A stretch of DNA of 8,426 nt, taken from assembly GCA_002479645.1 (NCBI GenBank), contig DLOO01000080.1, forward strand, positions 16,610 through 25,035, given 5' to 3'. The stretch comes from Lachnoclostridium sp. UBA7482 (lineage in GTDB: Bacteria; Bacillota; Clostridia; Lachnospirales; Lachnospiraceae). Numbering within the stretch: position 1 is the first letter of the stretch; every line of letters begins with the position of its first letter. Below the pieces are notes generated by a model that ran no database searches, was not told where the DNA came from, and was given only the letters and a program-made list of their open reading frames with translations. This document shows positions 1-5,572 of this stretch, in pieces. The position numbers and the translations under genes are program-made.

Positions 1-129
1 ATCATGAGTCTGGAACAGTGTCTTGAATTTATCGATACGGACGAGCTTCTCGAGGTTACCCCGAAGAGCCTTCGTATCCGTAAAAAAATTCTCGATTCCC
101 TGATGCGTAAGAGATCGAACAGAAAATAA
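1..129 (+). CDS. typA: TypA/BipA ribosome-associated GTPase, C-terminal end (5' truncated by window)
   Basis: Frame 1 is open from the first base to a TAA at 127-129 and encodes 42 residues. It contains [18 protein letters not shown] followed by [11 protein letters not shown] and a basic tail ending KRSNRK. This is the characteristic C-terminal end of TypA/BipA, a translational GTPase related to EF-G that binds the ribosome and supports 50S assembly, stress and low-temperature growth. Only the tail of the C-terminal domain is present, so the GTPase motifs cannot be checked. It is the only convincing + strand gene in the window and converges on the - strand genes that follow. Two strong hairpins lie directly after the stop codon. 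The identification rests on recognising the conserved C-terminal sequence. Confidence 0.9.
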   Translation: MMSLEQCLEFIDTDELLEVTPKSLRIRKKILDSLMRKRSNRK

Positions 130-157
130 TAATCCACATATACTTCAAATAATAGAC

Positions 158-190
158 ACACCCCCGAGAATTTCGGGGGTGTTTGTTTTA
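158..190 (+). terminator. Rho-independent terminator after typA
   Basis: A perfect 10-bp stem pairs ACACCCCCGA (158-167) with TCGGGGGTGT (173-182) around a 5-nt loop, followed by the T-rich tail TTGTTTTA. It begins 28 bp after the typA stop codon, which fits an intrinsic terminator for that gene. Confidence 0.85.
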
Positions 191-210
191 TCCATACCGC
201 AGGAACAAAC

Positions 211-245
211 ATACCCCCGAGTCGACCTCGGGGGTATCTGTTTTT
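211..245. terminator. Second, near-identical terminator hairpin (possibly bidirectional)
   Basis: A perfect 11-bp stem pairs ATACCCCCGAG (211-221) with CTCGGGGGTAT (227-237) around a 5-nt loop, followed by CTGTTTTT on the + strand. On the - strand the stem is followed by GTTTGTT, so it could also stop leftward transcription. Its core CCCCCGA/TCGGGGG is the same as in the hairpin 29 bp upstream, which suggests a duplicated terminator. Confidence 0.75.
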
Positions 246-258
246 AAGATTATAAAGA

Positions 259-483
259 CTATCTCGGAATGTACTTCACATATTTCTGAACATTCGTAAT
301 ATCTCCGCCTGCATTTACCTGGCTTGAAGACTCATATCCATCTACCACTCTGCTATACTGGAAAATCTTGGTATAGTAGGTTGCATAACTGGTATAGTAT
401 TCAAATCGGAAGAATCGAGGTGTACCAATGTGTGTCTTGTCCGCAGGAAGAATGCTCGCACAGTTATAACTCGACAAACACAA
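259..483 (-). pseudogene. Probable C-terminal remnant of an unknown, possibly surface-associated protein
   Basis: This open stretch of up to 74 residues ends in TAG. It can only begin at a TTG codon with no Shine-Dalgarno sequence. Just upstream in frame it runs into a hairpin and then a stop at 517-519. The first dozen residues look random. From about residue 12 the sequence looks protein-like and rich in Tyr and Phe (RFFRFEYYTSYATYYTKIFQ), and it ends ITNVQKYVKYIPR. That style resembles the aromatic C-terminal ends of some clostridial secreted or zinc-ribbon proteins, but I cannot name a family. The lack of a proper start and the abrupt loss of coding character favour a decayed gene, with most of its 5' part deleted. 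A short expressed gene is less likely. Confidence 0.35.
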
Positions 484-486
484 AAT

Positions 487-518
487 AAGGTGTTGCAGAT
501 ATGTTGCAACACCTTTTT
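487..518. terminator. Intrinsic terminator hairpin downstream of the DUF4177-like gene
   Basis: A perfect 11-bp stem pairs AAGGTGTTGCA (487-497) with TGCAACACCTT (505-515) around a 7-nt loop. On the + strand it is followed by a T run (514-518). On the - strand the stem is preceded by an A run and followed by ATTTTGTGTTTGT. It lies about 65 bp beyond the - strand stop codon at 581 and is the obvious transcription end for that gene, probably working in both directions. Confidence 0.7.
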
Positions 519-580
519 ACTATTTTGACCTTGATCACTATGTTCCGATGACAGGCATTTCAAAGAACACTTGTCATACT

Positions 581-1330
581 TTAGTCCACAATACTGAATA
601 AGTCACCGTCTTTTTTAACCATTTTATATTTAACAAATGCATTCAAAATCGCACTCATATCAGACTCGGTTGTACCTTCCGGAAGTTTTCCTTTGCTTTC
701 CTTCTGGATATCGGCATAGGAAACACCAGTACTCTTATGTTTCGTAAGAATATCAAAGAGAACCTTCGCCACAGCAGCGCCTTTGCTATCTTCTTTATCG
801 GCATTCGCCTTGGAAGATGCTGCCTTTCCATTGTCCTTTGCATTATCGGGCAATGATTTTGTATCCGGCTTTTCACCGATTAAGAAGGTAGCCTGCGGCT
901 GAGGCATCTCACTCTCATTCATCGGAAGTGCCGGCAACGGCAATGAGAACTTAAGGCCTTCAAAACTCTTCTTGGAAATAATCACTTCCGTTTCGGAAAC
1001 GACCTTCTTCATTACGTTTGCCATCTTTTCGTAATCCATTCCCTTGGAAACGATTGCTTCGAACTTGTCATAGTCAAATTCCTTCGGCGGTTCCGGCTTT
1101 TCTTCTTCCTTCTTAAATACAAGAAGTGTCTGCTTTTCTTTCTTCTTGGAGCTGAACAAATTAGCAAAGAAACCCTGCTTATTGCCATTCTCCATCTCCT
1201 GCGCCAATGTTACTTCCCAGCCATCCGCTGCCTGTTCCATAATCACACGATTGATAGTCTCTGCAACTACATCGTATGAAACACCCTCATCATTGGGTAT
1301 CGGTACAATAACTGACTTATACTGTGTCAT
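581..1330 (-). CDS. Uncharacterised protein: DUF4177-like N-terminus, winged-helix-like C-terminus
   Basis: A 249-residue protein of unknown function. Residues 3-74 (YKSVIVPI, then AADGWEVTL, then a lysine-rich bend and LLVFKK) have the pattern of the small DUF4177 domain: a strand, a helix, the A-x-GWE motif, and a final strand ending in basic residues. Residues 75-185 are charged and low in complexity, rich in Lys, Glu, Pro and Ala, and are probably a flexible linker with a short helical part around 85-125. Residues 186-249 (VAKVLFDILTKHK, then YADIQKE, then MSAILNAFVKYKMVKKDGDLFSIVD) look like a winged-helix fold ending in a beta hairpin. There is no signal peptide or membrane segment, so it is predicted cytoplasmic. 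The start is ATG at 1328-1330, with AAGGAT and GGAGG 4 and 12 nt upstream. The gene has its own promoter at 1454-1482 and a terminator at 487-518, so it appears monocistronic. A regulatory or protein-binding role is a guess from the winged-helix-like end. Confidence 0.8.
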   Translation of the reverse strand: MTQYKSVIVPIPNDEGVSYDVVAETINRVIMEQAADGWEVTLAQEMENGNKQGFFANLFSSKKKEKQTLLVFKKEEEKPEPPKEFDYDKFEAIVSKGMDYEKMANVMKKVVSETEVIISKKSFEGLKFSLPLPALPMNESEMPQPQATFLIGEKPDTKSLPDNAKDNGKAASSKANADKEDSKGAAVAKVLFDILTKHKSTGVSYADIQKESKGKLPEGTTESDMSAILNAFVKYKMVKKDGDLFSIVD

Positions 1331-1400
1331 TGCTATCCTTATCCTCCGTTTGCCTTAATAATAAAACCCTTTTCATGGTCTCGCCGCTGCGATTCTATGC

Positions 1401-1423
1401 CAAATACGTCTTGTATGTATTTG
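1401..1423. promoter_or_regulatory. Operator-like inverted repeat in the leader of the DUF4177-like gene
   Basis: CAAATAC (1401-1407) is repeated in perfect inversion as GTATTTG (1417-1423), with 9 nt between. It lies about 23-45 nt downstream of the predicted transcription start and about 70 nt before the start codon at 1330. It could be a dimeric repressor site or an RNA stem in the untranslated leader. The sequence alone does not decide between these. Confidence 0.4.
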
Positions 1424-1453
1424 ACAATTTTAGGACCATCCACCACAACTTCT

Positions 1454-1482
1454 AGTATATTCGGCAACAAATATTTTTTCAA
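1454..1482 (-). promoter_or_regulatory. Sigma-A type promoter of the DUF4177-like gene
   Basis: On the - strand, TTGAAA (1482-1477) is separated by exactly 17 nt from TATACT (1459-1454). This is a near-consensus vegetative promoter within A/T-rich sequence, with further A/T-rich sequence upstream of the -35. The predicted start is near 1447, leaving an untranslated leader of about 115 nt before the ATG at 1330. Confidence 0.65.
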
Positions 1483-1493
1483 CTGTTTTTGTT

Positions 1494-1515
1494 AAAAAGA
1501 ATAAAAATATTATTC
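1494..1515 (-). terminator. Possible weak terminator after larC
   Basis: On the - strand GAATAA (1515-1510) pairs with TTATTC (1504-1499) around a 5-nt A/T loop, and five T residues follow (1498-1494). It lies about 18 bp beyond the larC stop and just upstream of the next promoter. The stem has only one G-C pair, so termination may be inefficient and read-through into the next gene is possible. Confidence 0.4.
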
Positions 1516-1532
1516 GTAAAAAGGTGTTTCAC

Positions 1533-2840
1533 TTATCTGTTCTCCTCTAACAGTTTCTCTGCCTCTGCAAAACTGCAGCCCTGCTTCTTGGCAAGCGCTG
1601 CCACGTCCTCGTACTCCCATTTTTCTCTGCGGATTCCATACCCCTCCGAAATCTTCTGGCGAATGTCTCCGTAAGGCGTACTTACCTTCTCCACACATCT
1701 CGCAAGCGTCATCCGTTCCCAACCGCGCGTCCGTACACCAATGGTCGTCGTATGAGTAAGCACCAGTTTTGCCATCCGTTCCTTATCCTCAATCCGGCAC
1801 AAGACACTAAACATCACTCCCGGACGATTTTTCTTCATTCCGACCGATATAGTGTAAACATCCAATGCCCCCGCTTCCATGATGCGTTCCATGGCAAATC
1901 CGACGGCCTCCGGACTCATATCATCCAGATTGCAGCAAAGTTCGGTGATTTCCTGCGCAGATTCTGTTTTACTTCCCGCGTCTTCCGTCTCCCCAAACAT
2001 GACACGCACACAGTTGGCTGCCTCAAAATCCTTCTTTCCCATTCCGTATCCGATGCGTTCCACACGCATGGCAGGCATTTGCCCATAACGCGTTGCAAAA
2101 TGCTGCAAAAGCGCAGCTCCCGTAGGCGTACATAGCTCCCCTCGAATACTGCCGCTGTAAATCGGCGCACCCTTAAGGATAAATGCGGTTGCGGGCGCAG
2201 GCACGGGAAGAATCCCATGGGCGCAATGGACATGACCGCTTCCCACATGAATCGGCGAAACGACTACCTGCTCGGGTGCAAGCTCCCGCATCAAAAGACA
2301 AACCGCCGTCACATCGGCAATCGCATCCATCGTTCCGACCTCATGGAAATGAATCTCCGTCACCGGAACACCGTGTGCATGGCTCTCCGCTTCTGCAATC
2401 AGAGAATATACTGCCATTACATCTGCTTTTACCTGCTCCGATACCGACAGCGCAGCAATGATATTCTGAACATCCTGCATACTGCTGTGATGATGGTCGT
2501 GATTGTGGTGGTGCTCATGCTCGTGGTGGCTATGCTCATGGTCGTGCTCGTGGTCGTGCCCGTGCTCTTGCTCGTGCACGTGGTCATGATGATGCCCATG
2601 CTCGTGCTCATGGTAATGCTCATCGTGGCTATGCTCTTCTTCTCCGTTTACGGTAACGCACATTTGCGTCCCGGTAATGCCGCATTTGACGCTTTTCTCT
2701 GCCGCAATGCAGACACCCGGAATTCCCAGGACATTTAACATCTTCACAAATGCCTCTTTGTCCGGAAGCAATTCCAGAAGCGCTGCGGTAAGCATATCCC
2801 CCGCAGCCCCCATACCGCAGTCAATAAATAATGTTTTCAT
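1533..2840 (-). CDS. larC: LarC: nickel insertion enzyme for the nickel-pincer cofactor
   Basis: LarC (435 residues) is the CTP-dependent cyclometallase that inserts nickel into pyridinium-3,5-bisthiocarboxylic acid mononucleotide, the last step of NPN cofactor synthesis. Visible family marks are the N-terminal FIDCGMGAAGDM (5-16), HFHEVGTMDAIADV (164-177), LCTPTGAALL (236-245), NLDDMSPE (304-311) and MKKNRPG (335-341). Residues 70-118 form a His-rich insert with 27 histidines in 49 residues, probably for nickel binding or storage. In Lactiplantibacillus plantarum the gene is split and needs a frameshift. Here it is one uninterrupted frame. I chose the ATG at 2838-2840 (MKTLFIDCG), preceded by a GGGGAAG-like site. 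A longer in-frame start at 2900 would add 20 residues unlike the family and lie deep inside larB. The start overlaps the larB 3' end by 20 bp, which suggests coupled translation. It is the last gene of the operon. Confidence 0.95.
   Translation of the reverse strand: MKTLFIDCGMGAAGDMLTAALLELLPDKEAFVKMLNVLGIPGVCIAAEKSVKCGITGTQMCVTVNGEEEHSHDEHYHEHEHGHHHDHVHEQEHGHDHEHDHEHSHHEHEHHHNHDHHHSSMQDVQNIIAALSVSEQVKADVMAVYSLIAEAESHAHGVPVTEIHFHEVGTMDAIADVTAVCLLMRELAPEQVVVSPIHVGSGHVHCAHGILPVPAPATAFILKGAPIYSGSIRGELCTPTGAALLQHFATRYGQMPAMRVERIGYGMGKKDFEAANCVRVMFGETEDAGSKTESAQEITELCCNLDDMSPEAVGFAMERIMEAGALDVYTISVGMKKNRPGVMFSVLCRIEDKERMAKLVLTHTTTIGVRTRGWERMTLARCVEKVSTPYGDIRQKISEGYGIRREKWEYEDVAALAKKQGCSFAEAEKLLEENR
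2487..2633 (-). repeat. Low-complexity His-rich coding repeat within larC
   Basis: This stretch encodes residues 70-118 of LarC and consists mainly of CAT/CAC codons alternating with GAG/GAC/GAT/GGC. On the + strand it appears as repeated GTG/ATG and CTC triplets. Such imperfect trinucleotide runs are prone to length change by slippage, so the number of histidines may vary between strains. The reading frame is kept throughout. Confidence 0.85.
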
Positions 2841-3591
2841 ATCTCTTCCCCATATGGTTAATTCGGCTGGCCTGAAATGCCGCTCCGAATCCATTATCAA
2901 TATTCACAACCGATACACCGCTTGCACAGGAGTTTAACATGGAGAGTAAGGCTGCCATTCCTTCAAATGCGGCGCCATAGCCAACACTTGTCGGCACCGC
3001 AATTACCGGGCACTCTACCAGACCGCCCACAACACTTGCCAGTGCCCCTTCCATGCCCGCAATGCATATGATAACATTGGCGCTCATCAGCTCGTCCGCA
3101 TGCGAAAGCAAACGATGAAGTCCCGCAACACCCACATCGTAAAGGCGCAGCACCTGATTGCCGAATACCTCCGCCGTTACCGCGGCCTCCTCCGCTACCG
3201 GAATATCGCTCGTTCCGGCTGTCACAACCGCAATCGTTCCGACGCCGTCCGGCTTCGGCAGTTCCCCTAAGATACCGACGCGTGCAACCGCATCGTAACG
3301 AATCGGATGTTTTTCCCGAATCACTTCGGCTGCTTCTTTCCCAAGACGCGTAATCAACACCGGTTCCTGACCGCTTGCCGTCATTGCATCAAGAATTCCA
3401 ATCATCTGTTCCGGCGTCTTTCCGCCGCCGTAGATGACCTCAGCCACTCCCTGACGCACCTTCCGATGGGTGTCGAGCTTCGCAAAGCCCAAATCCTCAA
3501 AGGGCTTTGTCTTTATTTTGAGCAGCGCCTCTTCCGTACTCATGGAACCGTTCCGTACTGCCTCTAAAATCTCTTTTGCAGACAAACTCAT
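2821..3591 (-). CDS. larB: LarB: NaAD carboxylase/hydrolase of nickel-pincer cofactor synthesis
   Basis: LarB (256 residues) carries out the first step of NPN synthesis: it carboxylates the pyridinium ring of nicotinic acid adenine dinucleotide and cleaves the phosphoanhydride, giving pyridinium-3,5-biscarboxylic acid mononucleotide and AMP. The C-terminal half is a PurE-like (AIR carboxylase) domain. Family marks are YGGGKTPEQ (54-62), VVTAGTSDIPVAEEA (122-136), AGMEGALASVVGGL (178-191) and PTSVGYGAAFEG (200-211). Cys222, in SCASGVSVVNIDNGFGAA, matches the position of the cysteine known to bind substrate covalently in the L. plantarum enzyme (about residue 221). The ATG at 3589-3591 has GGAGG 7 nt upstream and overlaps the larE stop as ATGA. 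The length is normal for the family and all motifs are intact. Confidence 0.95.
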   Translation of the reverse strand: MSLSAKEILEAVRNGSMSTEEALLKIKTKPFEDLGFAKLDTHRKVRQGVAEVIYGGGKTPEQMIGILDAMTASGQEPVLITRLGKEAAEVIREKHPIRYDAVARVGILGELPKPDGVGTIAVVTAGTSDIPVAEEAAVTAEVFGNQVLRLYDVGVAGLHRLLSHADELMSANVIICIAGMEGALASVVGGLVECPVIAVPTSVGYGAAFEGMAALLSMLNSCASGVSVVNIDNGFGAAFQASRINHMGKRYENIIY

Positions 3592-4334
3592 GGCCGTACC
3601 TCCAAATCAAGCAACACGGACTTGTAATCCTGTTTCAAATACTCCGCAATCTCTTTTCGATGTGCAAGCAAAAGCGTAAGCTCTTCCTCTCCCACCTGCA
3701 CCTTTGCCGCATCCCCCAGCATCCGAACACGGAAATTCCGGAACCCCAGCTGCATCAGATATTCCTCTGCACGCTCGGTGGCAGTAAGCATCTCCGGCGT
3801 AATTCGTGTCCCCCACGGAATCCTTGTAGCAAGACATGCATACGCCGGCTTATCCCAGGTAAATAACCCCGCTTCCTTTGACAGCCGCCGTACCTCCGCC
3901 TTGGTAAGACCACACTCACGAAGAGGCGAGCGCACCCGCAGTTCCTCCAGTACCTTCATACCGGGACGGTCTTCCGTATCATCGCTTGCATTAGTTCCGT
4001 CGATCAAAACGGAGAACCCGTCTTTTTTCGCTGCCTCCAAGATGCTGCCGAATATTAGCGACTTGCAATAATAACAGCGATTGGCAGGATTTGCCGCGAC
4101 CTCCTCCGACGCAAGCACGTCCTTTTCAAGAACGGTCATATCGGCATGCAGTTCCTCCGCAAGGCGTCTTGCATCCCGATACTCAAACTCCGGTTGAAAA
4201 GCGGATTTTACATAATAGGCGCGGACATGGCACCCACAGCGAATTGCTTCGCAGAGTAAATATGCCGAATCCACGCCTCCGGAAAATGCCAATGCAACCT
4301 TCCGATTCTCTTTGAAAAACTCTCTCAGGTTCAT
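3588..4334 (-). CDS. larE: LarE: ATP-dependent sulfur transferase of nickel-pincer cofactor synthesis
   Basis: LarE (248 residues) is a PP-loop enzyme that adenylates the carboxylates of the LarB product and converts them to thiocarboxylates. The ATP-binding loop SGGVDS is at residues 18-23. Other marks are NRCYYCK (86-91), DGTNASDD (112-119), PLRECGLTKAEVR (137-149) and PAYACLATRIPWG (163-175). Cys167 in the last motif corresponds to the cysteine that gives up its sulfur in L. plantarum LarE. Here there is also a Cys87-x-x-Cys90 pair, so three cysteines could hold a [4Fe-4S] cluster that carries the sulfur catalytically, as proposed for LarE proteins of some other species. The cluster is inference. 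The start ATG overlaps the upstream stop as ATGA (4331-4334), with GGAG 8 nt upstream. Its stop overlaps the larB start in the same way. Confidence 0.95.
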   Translation of the reverse strand: MNLREFFKENRKVALAFSGGVDSAYLLCEAIRCGCHVRAYYVKSAFQPEFEYRDARRLAEELHADMTVLEKDVLASEEVAANPANRCYYCKSLIFGSILEAAKKDGFSVLIDGTNASDDTEDRPGMKVLEELRVRSPLRECGLTKAEVRRLSKEAGLFTWDKPAYACLATRIPWGTRITPEMLTATERAEEYLMQLGFRNFRVRMLGDAAKVQVGEEELTLLLAHRKEIAEYLKQDYKSVLLDLEVRP

Positions 4335-5539
4335 ATTGATAGCTCCATGCCGTCATAAATTGCCTGTTTGATACGGTCATACATCGGAGTTCTGCTTCCG
4401 TTTGCCTGCTGCACCATATAAATAAATGTCATATCATTTACGCGGTCCATGCAGACATAATTCCCGGTCCATCCGTCCCAACCGAATTCTCCGACAAATG
4501 CCGGATGGTAGGACACCTCCTCCGGATGTGTCAGAACGCGCATCAGGCTGCCGTAATTAAATCCCCTGAGGGAATCCCAATTACACCAACGTCTCTGCTC
4601 CTCCGTAAGCTTCGGCATTGTCATCTGCTCTACCGTTTCCGGCTTCAGAATCGTTACCGCCTCACCGGTAGGACTCCACTTCGCCGGTAACGTTCCGCCG
4701 TTCATAAGCATCAATGCAAAACGGCTGTAATCATCCACCGTCGACAGAAGACCCGCGCCGCCGGACTCAAACATCGGCGGAATATGACGCTCCTTCAATG
4801 CCAGAAACGTCGGTTCTTCTCTGCGGTAGGTGCCATCCTCATTGCGGATATACATACTCGCATAGCGGGACAATTTTTCCTCCGGAACATAAAAATCCGT
4901 ATCTTCCATTCCAAGCGGCTCAAGCACCGTCTTCTTCATATACGCACGGAAAGACATTCCGCTGACAACCTCGACAATTGCACCGAGTACATCTGCCGAA
5001 GTGCCGTAATTCCAGCGTTCGCCGGGCTGGTGAAGCAGCGGATACGTTCCGAGCCGGTTACAAAAATCAACCGTCCCAAGCATCTCCCTCGGGGATTTGC
5101 TCTCCTGGTCTCCGTAAAATTCACACAGCATCGACGCTACCGGGTTATAGGGATGCGGATACTCGAGACCGGATACCATATTCAACAAATCCTCCACGGT
5201 CATTTTACGCTCCGCCGGAACCGCTCCGTCTGCCGTATAAACCTGTAAATTGCGGAATCCGGGCAGATAATCCTCCACGTAATCTCCGGTCGAAAGCTTT
5301 CCCTGTTCCATCAGAGTATGTACGGTAACCGCAGTGATCGGCTTAGTCATGGAAAACATACGATAAATGTCATCTTCCTTCACTTCCCTGCCGTTCTCCG
5401 TATTGTCCACACCGAAACAGCCGCGGAATACCTCCTCGTTCTTCACAAAAACACGAATCTGGGTTCCCACTGCTTCGCCGCAGTCAATTTCCTCCCGCAT
5501 GACACGGGCAAGTCCGTTTTGCAATTTTTCAAGATTCAT
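4331..5539 (-). CDS. Serine hydrolase of the beta-lactamase/class C (EstB-like) family
   Basis: A 402-residue member of the PF00144 family, which includes class C beta-lactamases, D-Ala-D-Ala peptidases and EstB-type esterases. The catalytic SxxK motif is SMTK (Ser63, Lys66). The second motif Tyr appears in RWNYGTSADVLG (Tyr178). SGGAGLLSTVDDYSRFALML (259-278) is the typical family block, and GWDGWTG (353-359) replaces the KTG-like third motif. There is no signal peptide or hydrophobic N-terminus, so a cytoplasmic esterase or amidase role is more likely than cell-wall work or antibiotic resistance. The substrate is unknown. The ATG at 5537-5539 has a strong AAGGAG site (5547-5552) 7 nt upstream. 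The gene starts 33 bp after the DUF368 gene and its stop overlaps the larE start, so it appears translationally coupled to the lar genes. Any link to nickel-cofactor biology is inference from position only. Confidence 0.9.
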   Translation of the reverse strand: MNLEKLQNGLARVMREEIDCGEAVGTQIRVFVKNEEVFRGCFGVDNTENGREVKEDDIYRMFSMTKPITAVTVHTLMEQGKLSTGDYVEDYLPGFRNLQVYTADGAVPAERKMTVEDLLNMVSGLEYPHPYNPVASMLCEFYGDQESKSPREMLGTVDFCNRLGTYPLLHQPGERWNYGTSADVLGAIVEVVSGMSFRAYMKKTVLEPLGMEDTDFYVPEEKLSRYASMYIRNEDGTYRREEPTFLALKERHIPPMFESGGAGLLSTVDDYSRFALMLMNGGTLPAKWSPTGEAVTILKPETVEQMTMPKLTEEQRRWCNWDSLRGFNYGSLMRVLTHPEEVSYHPAFVGEFGWDGWTGNYVCMDRVNDMTFIYMVQQANGSRTPMYDRIKQAIYDGMELSI

Positions 5540-5572
5540 TCGATGTCTCCTTCTATTGATATCGAAAACCGA

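Noticed and set aside
1317..1376. Possible 19-codon leader peptide on the - strand, overlapping the DUF4177-like start
   Set aside because: ATG at 1376 has only a weak GGCGAG-like site and the peptide shows no codon run suggesting attenuation. It is probably a chance frame.
2487..2633. Tandem repeat considered as a CRISPR or minisatellite
   Set aside because: The repeat is a codon-level His-rich run inside an intact gene, with no spacers and no fixed repeat unit.
2217..2738. + strand frame with a Val/Met/Leu-rich apparent membrane segment
   Set aside because: The hydrophobic run is only the antisense reading of the LarC His-rich codons (CAT/CAC read as ATG/GTG).
2841..2900. 20-residue N-terminal extension of larC to an upstream start
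   Set aside because: The extension lies wholly inside larB and has no resemblance to LarC. The conserved N-terminus begins at the ATG at 2840.
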